Position numbers and translations under genes: made by a program. Below the pieces are notes generated by a model that was not told the origin of the DNA, did no database searches, and worked only from the letters and a program-made list of their open reading frames with translations. Below are positions 18,191-27,458 of a DNA stretch of 64,000 nt, in pieces (position 1 is the stretch's first letter; the number at the start of each line of letters is the position of its first letter). Source of the stretch: Cenarchaeum symbiont of Oopsacas minuta (GTDB lineage Archaea; Thermoproteota; Nitrososphaeria; Nitrososphaerales; Nitrosopumilaceae); the NCBI GenBank assembly GCA_029948415.1, contig JAJIZT010000001.1, positions 305,030-369,029 of the forward strand, read 5' to 3'.

Positions 18191-18475
18191 ATGTCGACTG
18201 AAGCAATTGACACAATATACATTGGCAAAAAACCGCTAATGGCATATGTGACATCCACGCTAATACAACTAGCAAATCTACCATCCGTCAACATAAAGGC
18301 TAGAGGCATGACCATTGGTAGAGCTGTTGACGTGGCACAGATAATCTCTCGCAAGACCGAGGGTGCTGGCTATGTAATCGGGAACATCAATATCGGCTCT
18401 GAATCCATGGAGTCAAAAGACGGTAAACCACGCAACGTCTCGACAATTGAAATACAAGTAAAGCGAAATTCTTAG
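18191..18475 (+). CDS. alba: chromatin protein Alba
   Basis: 94-residue DNA/RNA-binding protein. It shows the Alba core: IYIGKKPLMAYVTSTLIQL, IKARGMTIGRAVDVAQIISRK and a C-terminal strand VSTIEIQVKR. The conserved lysine lies in IGKKPLM (residues 13-14). Alba dimers coat archaeal chromatin. Its strong TATA box and leaderless start suit a highly expressed protein. Confidence 0.94.
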   Translation: MSTEAIDTIYIGKKPLMAYVTSTLIQLANLPSVNIKARGMTIGRAVDVAQIISRKTEGAGYVIGNINIGSESMESKDGKPRNVSTIEIQVKRNS

Positions 18476-18531
18476 GAATTCAAACTATTCTTTTTTCTTT
18501 CTATTTTTCAGCAATGGGATTTCATGCAAAA

Positions 18532-18771
18532 TTATTCATGTTTTTTCTCGCCAGTCCATTTTTCATACGTCTCTATGAGATTGTCTATATCCGTCTTTTT
18601 TTCTGAATATGCAACAAAGATTCCAAATTCACCTTTTGAATCATGACCCCTTGCATAATAGCCCCAAAAACTATCTGGTAATCTCTCAAAACTAGAAGTG
18701 TTTTTTGCTACACCCATGAGATTTTTGGCCAATGTGGATGCTACCTTTGATGCATCATCTGATTCTATCAT
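18532..18771 (-). CDS. conserved hypothetical protein, 79 residues
   Basis: Small soluble protein starting MIESDDASKVASTLAKNL, with a central SFWGYYARGHDSKGEFGIFVAY and a C-terminal charged helix (IDNLIETYEKWTGEKK). No family or motif is recognised. It lies 30 bases downstream of the PadR gene on the same strand, so it may be cotranscribed with it and under its control. Confidence 0.55.
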   Translation of the reverse strand: MIESDDASKVASTLAKNLMGVAKNTSSFERLPDSFWGYYARGHDSKGEFGIFVAYSEKKTDIDNLIETYEKWTGEKKHE

Positions 18772-18801
18772 GCGTAAAGTTTGTATCCCTGTGATAAAAG
18801 C

Positions 18802-19275
18802 CTAGTCTTGATTATTTTTCTTGGCATCTAGTCTTTCAAGCTCTGATTTTAGAAACTCTCTATACTCGTCAACGCCGCCAGTATTTGCAGCACCCGGATA
18901 TTCTCCGCTTACACCTGCTACTAGTCTCTCTACCATGTCGGAGAGGACAAATTTTCCTACATTGCCGAGTGCCATTACTGTATCAATCTGTTTTTTAATG
19001 GCTTGACCTATGCGATCAATATCCTCTGAGGTTTTCTTACCCTTGTCGGTTATCGAGTACATGCCACCGTCTTTTTCAACTATTAGCTTTTCAGATGCAA
19101 GTCTTGCAAGCATAGGGTATATGAGTCCAGGAGATGGTTTCCAAACACCTTTGCTCTTTCTCTCTGCAGATTCTATAATCTCTTTGCCAGTGTGCGGTTC
19201 TTCCTTTAGTGTCTCTAAAATGAAATATCTTGAAAATCCTCTTGGAACAACACACTCAAAGAGTCTATCTGCCAT
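18802..19275 (-). CDS. PadR-family transcriptional regulator
   Basis: About 157 residues. The N-terminal winged helix has the PadR pattern: FILETLKEEPHTGKEIIE, WKPSPGLIYPMLARLASEKLI, and a wing VEKDGGMYSITDKGKK. The C-terminal helices (from about residue 85) form the dimerisation arm. An ATG at 19284 is in frame, but the TATA-like AATATATA at 19296-19303 points to the ATG at 19275 as a leaderless start. A perfect 16-bp palindrome covers the promoter, which suggests autorepression. The inducer is unknown. Confidence 0.85.
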   Translation of the reverse strand: MADRLFECVVPRGFSRYFILETLKEEPHTGKEIIESAERKSKGVWKPSPGLIYPMLARLASEKLIVEKDGGMYSITDKGKKTSEDIDRIGQAIKKQIDTVMALGNVGKFVLSDMVERLVAGVSGEYPGAANTGGVDEYREFLKSELERLDAKKNNQD

Positions 19276-19282
19276 GTACAAC

Positions 19283-19298
19283 ATATCGCTAGCGATAT
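19283..19298. promoter_or_regulatory. palindromic operator of the PadR gene
   Basis: ATATCGCTAGCGATAT is a perfect 16-bp palindrome between the TATA element and the start codon of the PadR gene. PadR dimers bind palindromes of this size and composition, so repressor binding here would block transcription initiation. The binding itself is inferred. Confidence 0.65.
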
Positions 19299-19432
19299 AT
19301 ATTAAGTATTTGATGACGAGTTTTTTTAGCTATCTGAATTACTAATTTTATCAAATGTATGCAGAACTGTCTTTGATATTTTGACATATTTTGCGCGTTT
19401 ACTATTTAACCAAGCCATAACACGCACATGTA

Positions 19433-21145
19433 ATGGTCGAATCGATGGATTTTGACTTGATAATATGTGGTTCTGGCTTGGCAGGACTACGCGCAGCAAT
19501 ATCTGCATCACAGAGAAAGCCTGGAATAAGGATAGGCATAGTATCAAAGGTGCAGGTAATGCGCTCGCATTCTGTCTCGGCCGAAGGCGGAACTGCTGCT
19601 GTCATAGCAGAGGATAAAGGAGATACAATAGAGTCTCATATCTACGACACAGTAAAGGGTAGTGATTTTTTGGCAGATCAAGACGTGGCAGAGAGACTCT
19701 GTAACGAGATGCCAAAACAGATCTTCCAACTTGATCATTGGGGAATGCCATGGTCGCGTGAAAAAGATGGACGCATATCGCAGCGGGCATTTGGTGGATA
19801 CAGTTATCCACGTGCCACATACGCCTCGGATAAAGTGGGCTTTTACGAGATGCAGACACTATATGATACATGTCAACGCTTTGAAAACATAGAATATCTA
19901 AACGAATGGTTTGCAACTTCAATAATACATGATGGTCAAAAATTTATGGGCATAACTGCTATAGAACTTGGAACTGGAACTTTTTACGAAATAAAGGCAC
20001 GAGCATTGATAATTGCCACGGGTGGAGGTGGACGCATATACAGCTTTACTACGTATGCACATTCTTCTACTCCAGATGGATTAGACATGGCATACAGAGC
20101 TGGTATGGCGTTAAAAGATATGGAGTTTGTTCAATTTCATCCAACTGGAGTAATACCATCTGGAATTTTGATAACCGAAGGTGCGAGAGGTGAGGGTGGC
20201 TATCTCTTAAACAACAACGGTGAACGTTTTATGAAAAGATATGCTCCATCAAAGATGGAGCTTGCTCCACGTGACATTGTCTCTCGTTCTATCATGACGG
20301 AGATAAACGAAGGTCGTGGATTCAAACACGAGACTGGAGTAGACTGTATGAAGTTGGATCTACGACACATAGGCGACGAGACGATAAAGGAAAAATTGGG
20401 AGGAATACGTGAGATATCGATAAAATTTTCTGGAATCGATCCAGCAAAAGAGATGCTTGACATACGACCCGTATGTCATTATATGATGGGCGGAATTCAC
20501 ACAGATATTGACGGCAAAGCAGAACTTGCCGGAGTTTGGGCTGCCGGTGAGGTTGCATGTAACAGTACACATGGATCTAACAGGCTTGGGGCAAACTCTA
20601 CCTCTGAATGCATTGTATGGGGTGAGATAACTGGTAGGCTAGCGGCAGAATACATAGAACGCGGAGTTGCTGATTCGCCATGGCCACATCATCTGATTAC
20701 AGCCGAAGAGAAGCGTATCTATGATGGAATATTCCGAGGTGCTGGCGAGGCCAACCCATATGAAATAAAACAAGAGCTTACCGACACGATGAACGAGAAA
20801 GCGTACGTATACAGAAATGAACAAAAATTGACAGAAGGACTCAAAAAGATACGTGAGCTACGCGATCTTACATGGAAGCATGTAGATGATAAGGCAAAAG
20901 AGTACAATACAAACTTTGTACATGTGATGGAGTTGGACTCGATGTTCCGTGCTGCTGAAATAATACTAGTTGGTGCTATAAACCGTAAAGAGTCACGAGG
21001 TTCACATTCTAGAACAGATTATCCAGCACGCGATGATGTTAACTTTCTTCATCATACACTAGCGTACAGAGGTGAATCTGAACCTATAATGAAGACATAC
21101 CCTGTAAAAATAACAAACTATAAGCCTGTGGAGAGAAAGTATTAA
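19433..21145 (+). CDS. sdhA: succinate dehydrogenase flavoprotein subunit
   Basis: 570-residue catalytic subunit of complex II, oxidising succinate to fumarate. FAD site CGSGLAGLRAAI near the N-terminus, the flavin-linking histidine region RSHSVSAEGG, the substrate region around HPTG, and a C-terminal HGSNRLGANS. A TATTTAA about 27 bases upstream supports a leaderless start at 19433. First gene of sdhACDB, followed after two bases by the cytochrome subunit gene. Confidence 0.96.
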   Translation: MVESMDFDLIICGSGLAGLRAAISASQRKPGIRIGIVSKVQVMRSHSVSAEGGTAAVIAEDKGDTIESHIYDTVKGSDFLADQDVAERLCNEMPKQIFQLDHWGMPWSREKDGRISQRAFGGYSYPRATYASDKVGFYEMQTLYDTCQRFENIEYLNEWFATSIIHDGQKFMGITAIELGTGTFYEIKARALIIATGGGGRIYSFTTYAHSSTPDGLDMAYRAGMALKDMEFVQFHPTGVIPSGILITEGARGEGGYLLNNNGERFMKRYAPSKMELAPRDIVSRSIMTEINEGRGFKHETGVDCMKLDLRHIGDETIKEKLGGIREISIKFSGIDPAKEMLDIRPVCHYMMGGIHTDIDGKAELAGVWAAGEVACNSTHGSNRLGANSTSECIVWGEITGRLAAEYIERGVADSPWPHHLITAEEKRIYDGIFRGAGEANPYEIKQELTDTMNEKAYVYRNEQKLTEGLKKIRELRDLTWKHVDDKAKEYNTNFVHVMELDSMFRAAEIILVGAINRKESRGSHSRTDYPARDDVNFLHHTLAYRGESEPIMKTYPVKITNYKPVERKY

Positions 21146-21147
21146 CC

Positions 21148-21582
21148 ATGGAGAATGCTAGTGAAAACAACGAAGGTATACGCGGCATGGCAAATCCGCG
21201 TAGATATGGTATAGAACGCATAGCATATCTACTTATGCGTATAACTGGTCTTGGACTATTGGTATATTTTGTAGGTCATATATACGAGACTAGCAATATA
21301 CTACAAGGTAAAGTAGGATGGGATGGGATGCTAGCTATGACGCAGACCGTAGAAGGTCATGTGCTTTTGACAATTATAATTGGAATGTGCGTATTTCACA
21401 CGGCAAACGGTATACGTATCTTACTTGGTTATGGCGGTCTTGGTATGGGCAAACCAATGCGTCCAGATTATCCGTACACACCAATGTCTCAGAGTGTACG
21501 CCATAAGATTGGAATATACTCTTCTATAGTTCTAGCTGCAGTGGCAATGCTGTATGGCCTCTCGGTGATGTTTGGTGAATAA
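21148..21582 (+). CDS. sdhC: succinate dehydrogenase membrane anchor/cytochrome b subunit
   Basis: 144 residues with three hydrophobic helices: about residues 25-50 (ITGLGLLVYFVGHIYETS), 70-95 (GHVLLTIIIGMCVFHTANGI) and 120-142. Histidines in the first two helices could ligate haem. It anchors SdhAB to the membrane and passes electrons to quinone. The tight spacing within the sdh cluster supports cotranscription. Confidence 0.88.
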   Translation: MENASENNEGIRGMANPRRYGIERIAYLLMRITGLGLLVYFVGHIYETSNILQGKVGWDGMLAMTQTVEGHVLLTIIIGMCVFHTANGIRILLGYGGLGMGKPMRPDYPYTPMSQSVRHKIGIYSSIVLAAVAMLYGLSVMFGE

Positions 21583-21585
21583 ACT

Positions 21586-21930
21586 ATGAGAGAGAGTCAT
21601 ATTATGAAGATACATTATGCAACGGCTCTTGCTTCTATAGCTCTAGTTGCTGTTCACGTGTTGTTTCGTGTAACTCAAGGCTTTGCAGAGTCGCTACAGT
21701 ATGAGAACGTGATTGCAAATTATCAGTTTCTCCCATATGCTGGAATGCTTGGAGCGATACTAGTACTGCTCTCTATACACGGCTTTAATGGCCTACGCGT
21801 CATACTGATAGAGTTGCACCAGGGTCGAATATACGAAAAATTCGTCTCTTATGGATGTCTTGTCGCAATGATTGCAGTTATAGCATATGGCTCTAGAACG
21901 ATAATACTTGTTGGGATGGGGGAGATCTAG
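21586..21930 (+). CDS. sdhD: succinate dehydrogenase membrane anchor subunit
   Basis: 114 residues, three predicted membrane segments (about 10-32, 50-70 and 85-108) and a histidine in the first (VAVHVLF). It lies between sdhC and sdhB, and its TAG stop abuts the sdhB ATG. The ATG at 21604 (MKIHYATALAS) is a plausible alternative start. Confidence 0.83.
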   Translation: MRESHIMKIHYATALASIALVAVHVLFRVTQGFAESLQYENVIANYQFLPYAGMLGAILVLLSIHGFNGLRVILIELHQGRIYEKFVSYGCLVAMIAVIAYGSRTIILVGMGEI

Positions 21931-22668
21931 ATGGCATCAGAGCAGTCTGTATCACAAAAATCTAAAATGATTACCATAAAGATAGCAAGACAAGAGGCTG
22001 ACGGTAGCGGAAAAAAATTCATGTCGTATGAGATTCCAATTGAAAAATGGACAACAGTTCTTGATGCAATACTAGACGTAAAAAAATATCTAGATCATTC
22101 TATCGGCATCAGATATTCATGTAGACAGGCAACGTGTGGCTCTTGTGGCATGGTAATAAACGGCAAACCCCGTCTTGCATGCTTTACAAAGATAGAAGAG
22201 TTGGATTCAGATGAGATTATAATAGAGCCGATGAAAAACTTTCCAATCATACGAGATCTAGCAGTAAAGTTTGACCGAATGTTTGCAACACATCACAAAC
22301 TAAAACCTTACATAATACGAGATGATTCAGAGGTAAAATCTAGAGACCGTGATCTGATTCAGACTCCAGAAGATCTTGAAAAATTTATCCAGTTTTCTGG
22401 CTGTATAAAATGTGGATTATGTAATTCTGCATGTCCTACAATGGCAACTGATACTTCGTTTGTAGGTCCTCAAGCTCTAGCTCAGGTATATCGGTATACT
22501 GCAGACAATCGTGATAAAGGTAAAGATGAACGCCTCAAAATTATAGATGAATCTCATGGAATATGGCGTTGTCATACAGCTGGTTCGTGTAGCCAAGTCT
22601 GTCCAAAAGGTGTAGATCCTGCAATGGGTATACAGTTGTTGCGCGGATATCTTTTAGGATTTAAATAA
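21931..22668 (+). CDS. sdhB: succinate dehydrogenase iron-sulfur subunit
   Basis: 245 residues. The N-terminal 2Fe-2S domain has SCRQATCGSCGMVINGKPRLAC. The C-terminal domain has CIKCGLCNSACP and a second cysteine cluster CHTAGSCSQVCPKGVDP for the 4Fe-4S and 3Fe-4S centres. It carries electrons from SdhA to the membrane subunits. Last gene of the operon. Confidence 0.95.
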   Translation: MASEQSVSQKSKMITIKIARQEADGSGKKFMSYEIPIEKWTTVLDAILDVKKYLDHSIGIRYSCRQATCGSCGMVINGKPRLACFTKIEELDSDEIIIEPMKNFPIIRDLAVKFDRMFATHHKLKPYIIRDDSEVKSRDRDLIQTPEDLEKFIQFSGCIKCGLCNSACPTMATDTSFVGPQALAQVYRYTADNRDKGKDERLKIIDESHGIWRCHTAGSCSQVCPKGVDPAMGIQLLRGYLLGFK

Positions 22669-22703
22669 TCTAGTATACTTGCCAAAACACATTCGTGTAT
22701 ATT

Positions 22704-23024
22704 TTATGATTTATTTGGATTTGGACTATTGTTTACTTGATTGTTTATTTGTTCTGCCATAAAATGATTTGATACGTTTACCTTTACATCATCTACACCA
22801 TCTATCTTTAACAGATTATCATGTATATCTTGACAAATTTTGAATCCAAATACTGCAGGACAAAATGGACTTGTAAGATGTAAATCTACCTTTACATCAT
22901 TATCTTGTATGTCGACCTCGTCTATTAGTTCTAGTTCAGTAATTGTGGTGTTTATCTCTGGATCCACAATCTTTGATAACTCATCAAAGATCTTTACACG
23001 CAACTGTTTTAGCTCTAATGCCAT
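22704..23024 (-). CDS. MIP18-family (DUF59) iron-sulfur assembly protein
   Basis: About 106 residues. The family signature IVDPEINTTITELELI is followed by VDLHLTSPFCPAVFGFK, containing the conserved Cys. Members help insert Fe-S clusters into target proteins, and the neighbouring sdhB is a plausible client, though that is inference. The first ATG (23057) would add a hydrophobic stretch unlike the family; the ATG at 23024 (MALELKQLR) is preferred. Confidence 0.85.
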   Translation of the reverse strand: MALELKQLRVKIFDELSKIVDPEINTTITELELIDEVDIQDNDVKVDLHLTSPFCPAVFGFKICQDIHDNLLKIDGVDDVKVNVSNHFMAEQINNQVNNSPNPNKS

Positions 23025-23071
23025 GCATATACAAACGATTATCGTATATATAACCATTACAGACTAAACGT

Positions 23072-24536
23072 ATGTACCGTGCAAGATTAGGTAAAGGTAT
23101 GGACAAGGTTACCTTGAATTATGTTAGCTCTATATCTTCAGATTTACAGATTGCCAAATACGATATACTTGGTAGCTGTGCTCATACCTTGATGCTTTTA
23201 AAATGTAAGATAATACAAAAGCCTGATGCTAAAAAAATACTTGCCGCATTAAACTCAATTAAAGAAAAGGATCTTGTACACGATGGAGAGTCTGAAGACG
23301 TGCACGAGTTGATCGAATCATTGGTAATAAAAAAAGCTGGATTAAAGAGTGGGGGTCGAATGCATGCGGCTCGTTCACGTAATGATCAGGTTTCTTTGGA
23401 TATGCGTATGAAGATACGTGATGATATACTAGCAATCTGTGGCGGGATATTAGATTCTGCTAATTCGTTATTGAGTCTAGCTGAAAAACATCGCAAAACC
23501 ATAATGCCATTGTATACGCATATGCAACAGGCACAGGTCCGGTACGCTATCACATTATTTTCTTGCACACCTTGATTCTCTATTACGTGATTTTGAGCGT
23601 TTTGAATCCACATTTTTACGTGTAAATCATAGTCCGCTTGGTGCAGGACCTGTGGGGGGAACTAGCCTTCCAATAGACAGAAAATATACTGCTACATTAC
23701 TTGGCTTTGATGGACTAGTCGAAAATTCTATTGATGCGACAAGCTCTCGAGATTTTGCAGCAGAATATGTGTGCAATATTGCAATACTAATGACAAACAT
23801 TAGCCGTATTGCAGAGGATTTTATTATTTGGTCTTCATCGGAATTTTCATTTGTAGAGTTTTCAGATAAATTTGCTTCACCTTCAAGTGTAATGCCTCAA
23901 AAGAAAAATCCAGATATCATGGAGCTCACACGTGGAAAGGCCGCTCTTGTCATAGGAGAGTCTGCTGGAATAATGTCTACGATAAAGGGATTGCCTACTG
24001 GATATGGGAGAGATTTGCAAGAGATAAAACCAAAAGTGTGGTCATCTTCTACTACGGCAATAGGTGCACTTGCGATACTTGAAGCATCACTCTCTTCAAT
24101 AAAAATAAACGAAAAGAACATGAAAAAAGCAACCAAAGGTGGAGGCTATATGGTTGCATTGGATATTGCAGAACAACTCGTACTAGATGGCGTACCATTT
24201 CGCGAGGCACATAAAATAACTGCAAATCTAGTGCAAAAAGCATACAACAATAAAACCATACTAAACGAATTGGATTTAAAAAGTATAGATGGCATGATAG
24301 GTAAGAGTAACATAAAAGCATCATATATTCAGTCTATACTAAAAACAACCACTGCATCAGCCTCATTACGCAAACGCAAATCAATTGGTTCTGCAGGATT
24401 TGCAGAACAAAAACGCATGATCACAAAACGCAAAAAACATACAGCTAGACTTTATAATAAACTCACAAAACATGAAAATCATTTAGCAAAGACTATGAAA
24501 CAAATGTCGACAAGAATTTCAAAAGTTATGAAATAA
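23072..24536 (+). pseudogene. argH: argininosuccinate lyase, split by a +1 frameshift
   Basis: Two frames together make one ArgH. The first (23072-23575) carries GGRMHAARSRNDQV and THMQQAQ. After GTCC at 23537-23540 the homologous reading moves to another frame (GTLSHYFLAHLDSLLRDFE) that continues to 24536 with the lyase signature SSVMPQKKNPD. Removing one C near 23539 restores the full protein of about 487 residues. ArgH makes arginine and fumarate from argininosuccinate. All other sequence is well preserved, so this is either a very recent mutation or an assembly error. If real, arginine synthesis would be blocked unless another copy exists. Confidence 0.88.
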
Positions 24537-24704
24537 TGTTAAAATAATTGAGACAAGCATCGTCTCTGACATTCAAATCTTGGTGGTTTTTTGATTGAAT
24601 ACTATCCATTGTTGGATACTCTAGCGTATCTTCTCTGTATGAGCTAAATCTGAAGCATGCTATAATTATCACAGCTTAAATATGGATCATTTATCTACAA
24701 AAGT

Positions 24705-25583
24705 ATGGGATTTAGTAAAAAAATTGGCATTGCTGTGATCATCGTGGCTTTAGCTGTGGGGATTGGACTTGCAAGCCCACTTTTTTATGAAAAAAATATC
24801 AATGAACCACTACCAACAAAAGGCTATACCTCTGAAAGCGATACCGATGAAACATTATCAAAAGAGAGCGATATTACTAGTTCTTCTGAAATTGACCTAG
24901 ATGAATCATTATCAAGAGAAGGCATTGTTGTTGATTCTTCCAAAGTCACAGAAGAAAACCCTATAAATCTTACAGCTCCTGTCACATCAAATACCTATGA
25001 TGATCTTTTAAAAGATTTGGCTAGTATCTCGATTGCAGAAATGAACGATCAAACCACACTAGAAAATACTATAATTGAATTCGCCCAAAAAGGAGTTTTA
25101 ATATCGGATATAGAAGATACAATGTTTGAATCATTCAAAGAATTGGACGAAAACGATGAAGTGCGCAAAATGTTGGAAGAGGATCAAAATGAATTGCTGA
25201 TCAAATTGCTCATGAATGCTGCAGCTAATACTACAACAGATGCAATTGATGATATGGATATGCCTATGGATCCAAACGTTCTAAAATCTGGCAACTTTGT
25301 TGGCATAGATGGACACCAAGCATCCGGTCTTGCAAAGATAATACAAATAGAGGGTGATAATTATCTCAGATTTGAAAACTTTGATGTTACAAACGGTCCA
25401 GATCTTCGTGTATATATGACTCTAGATGGTAATGTAAATGATGGTATCCATCTTGAAAAACTTAAAGGAAGTAGTGGAGCACAAAATTATATGCTAGGTG
25501 ATATTGATATTGAACAATACAATACAGTGGTAATATACTGTCAACCATTTAGCGCGTACTTTGGTAGTGCAATACTTTTCTAA
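24705..25583 (+). CDS. membrane-anchored DM13-domain protein
   Basis: 292 residues. One N-terminal hydrophobic segment (about 6-25, IGIAVIIVALAVGIGLASP) acts as signal or anchor. An acidic Ser/Thr-rich stalk follows (about 30-90), then helices, then a C-terminal DM13 domain (about 185-292) with SGNFVGIDGHQASG and NGPDLRVYMTLDG. DM13 domains are proposed to act in extracellular redox or adhesion. The protein probably sits outside the membrane. Monocistronic. Confidence 0.78.
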   Translation: MGFSKKIGIAVIIVALAVGIGLASPLFYEKNINEPLPTKGYTSESDTDETLSKESDITSSSEIDLDESLSREGIVVDSSKVTEENPINLTAPVTSNTYDDLLKDLASISIAEMNDQTTLENTIIEFAQKGVLISDIEDTMFESFKELDENDEVRKMLEEDQNELLIKLLMNAAANTTTDAIDDMDMPMDPNVLKSGNFVGIDGHQASGLAKIIQIEGDNYLRFENFDVTNGPDLRVYMTLDGNVNDGIHLEKLKGSSGAQNYMLGDIDIEQYNTVVIYCQPFSAYFGSAILF

Positions 25584-25620
25584 CCAAACACATTTAGTAT
25601 CAATCTATAATTTAATCCAC

Positions 25621-25923
25621 ATGGCAGAGAAAATTACAATTGATGATTTTAACTCTCAAAAAGAAAATTTTACAATAATTGACGTAAGAGAACCTGATGA
25701 GATGGCTGGAGGAAGCATTCTAGGATCTAAAAACGTACCACTCGGATTGGTAATACGAAGTGCCAAAAAAGGTCAAATGGACGAATTGAAAAATAACAAG
25801 ATCTGTGTATACTGTGCTAGTGGATACCGTGGTAATTTAGCAGCTGACGAATTGGCAAAGACAGGCTTTGATGTGGTAAATCTTGAAGGCGGATATATGG
25901 CTTGGAAACAATCGACTAGATAA
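25621..25923 (+). CDS. rhodanese-like sulfurtransferase domain protein
   Basis: About 100 residues, a single rhodanese domain: IIDVREPDEMAGG, then active-site loop YCASGYRG with the catalytic Cys, and a C-terminal NLEGGYMAWKQ. It probably carries persulfide sulfur. The frame is open from 25561 but the ATG at 25621 (MAEKITIDDF) begins the domain and is taken as the start. Confidence 0.86.
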   Translation: MAEKITIDDFNSQKENFTIIDVREPDEMAGGSILGSKNVPLGLVIRSAKKGQMDELKNNKICVYCASGYRGNLAADELAKTGFDVVNLEGGYMAWKQSTR

Positions 25924-25986
25924 TATTAGATGTTTTACCATTATGGATTGATTTTTAATACGAGTGTTACGTTGACAATCATTATT

Positions 25987-26154
25987 TTAAACTGATTTTG
26001 AGGCGTCGTTAATTTTGGATCGATATTTTATATATTCTTCAATTACATCATGACAATCTCGACAGATTAGTATTTTTTCATGGATTTGTTTATCATGATG
26101 TTGTGTCAAATTTAATATTTTTTTACAACACGGACAAGTTCCTTTCCTACCCAT
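25987..26154 (-). CDS. small zinc-finger protein
   Basis: 55 residues from the ATG at 26154 (58 if the ATG at 26163 is used). It has CPCC near the N-terminus and CRDCH about 25 residues later, a likely four-cysteine zinc site with adjacent histidines, then a basic helix (VIEEYIKYRSK). A TATA-like TTTATAAAT around 26174-26182 favours 26154. No family is recognised; a nucleic-acid or protein-binding role is possible. The insertion sequence at 26201 lies directly upstream. Confidence 0.55.
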   Translation of the reverse strand: MGRKGTCPCCKKILNLTQHHDKQIHEKILICRDCHDVIEEYIKYRSKINDASKSV

Positions 26155-26200
26155 ATCTGTCATTATTTGATTATCAATTTATAAACATGTTGTTCTAGGT

Positions 26201-27432
26201 TACTTAGTTGCATAACCTGCCTAAATACCATATAGACAGAATTCAAACCTAAACAAATAGATCACACCATGATTATGGGTTATTGATGAAAATAACCCAC
26301 ATCAGGAATGATCCACGTTGAATACGATGGTATTGTTTACTGTACGGATTTTAGATGACATGTGTGCAATCAGGAGGTTCTGCATGCATGGCCGATAGCA
26401 AATACGTCAAATGGGGCACGCATCTAACCATTAAAAAATCCAAATCTTGGAAAAAACAAGTAAAGATTAAAAATAAAGGAAAGAATGGAAGGCGATTTGT
26501 GTATTCTGATAAACTATTTGAGAGTCTTGCAATAATCAAAACATACACGGGTATCTCATATAGAGCATGTCAAGGAATTGCACAGAATGTTCTAGGTTCA
26601 AATGCTCCAGATCATACCACAATATGTCGCAGAATAAATGCACTAAAAATAAAGACACCTGAAAGTCCATCTGATCAGTTAAAAGATATCTATCTTGCAA
26701 TAGATGGTAGTGGCATAAAACCAAATGAGCGTGGTGAATGGATACGTGACAAATGGAAGATACGCCGTGGATTTATCAAGATACACTTTCTCATAAATGT
26801 TAAAACTCGAAAAATTGTCTCTTTTACAGTCACCACAGAGGAGAAAACAGACAGCTCGCAATTCTCTATCTTGTTAAAGGCAGCATCCAAGATAGCATCC
26901 ACGACAGCTGCGGATAAACGCAATATCGTACTGTATGGAGATGGTGCGTATGATACAAACGCCAATTTTAACCGCTGCCAAAAGCTTGGCATTAAACCTA
27001 TGATAAAGGTTCGATCAAATTCTGCACTTCATGCTGGTCGTTATGCACGTAACGATGCGGTTCGTGAGCAGCTTGAAGAAATAAAGCATCTTGCATTTAC
27101 TCCAAATGATGCAATGTTAAAAAACCAAGCAGAGTGGAAAAAACGTGTTAGATATGGTCAACGTTGGATAATTGAGGTAGTGTTTTCTGCATTTAAGGGA
27201 TTCTGTCATGTCAAGAAAATGGGATCACATCGTGCAAGAGCTTCGATTAAAGGTATGGTCTACAACATGTTTTGTGATGCCGGTTTGAGTACACCTTGAT
27301 GAGAAAACGCGTATCTATCTGATTATTATTCTTATTTTATACCGTATTGTTTATTTTCATTGTATTATTGTACTTTGGTGACACATTTTTGCTGGTATGA
27401 GTTAAGGCGATCAAAAGTTGTGCAACTAAGTA
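26201..27432 (+). mobile_element. complete insertion sequence, IS4/IS5-type, with 9-bp target duplication
   Basis: The 1232-bp element is bounded by terminal inverted repeats TACTTAGTTGCATAAC (26201) and its complement at 27417-27432 (one mismatch in 16). It is flanked on both sides by GTTCTAGGT (26192-26200 and 27433-27441), a perfect 9-bp target duplication. One transposase gene fills most of it and is intact. The perfect duplication suggests a recent insertion. Confidence 0.9.
26388..27299 (+). CDS. DDE transposase (IS4/IS5-type)
   Basis: About 303 residues. The DDE triad is visible as AIDGSGIK (first Asp), LYGDGAYD (second Asp) and IIEVVFSAFKG (Glu with the YREK-like context). The start at 26388 (MADSKYVKWG) is preferred over 26355 because AGGAGG at 26372-26377 lies at Shine-Dalgarno distance. 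The N-terminal region has a helix-turn-helix-like stretch. It is intact, so the element may be active. Confidence 0.88.
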   Translation: MADSKYVKWGTHLTIKKSKSWKKQVKIKNKGKNGRRFVYSDKLFESLAIIKTYTGISYRACQGIAQNVLGSNAPDHTTICRRINALKIKTPESPSDQLKDIYLAIDGSGIKPNERGEWIRDKWKIRRGFIKIHFLINVKTRKIVSFTVTTEEKTDSSQFSILLKAASKIASTTAADKRNIVLYGDGAYDTNANFNRCQKLGIKPMIKVRSNSALHAGRYARNDAVREQLEEIKHLAFTPNDAMLKNQAEWKKRVRYGQRWIIEVVFSAFKGFCHVKKMGSHRARASIKGMVYNMFCDAGLSTP

Positions 27433-27458
27433 GTTCTAGGTTTGAAAAATAATTTATT

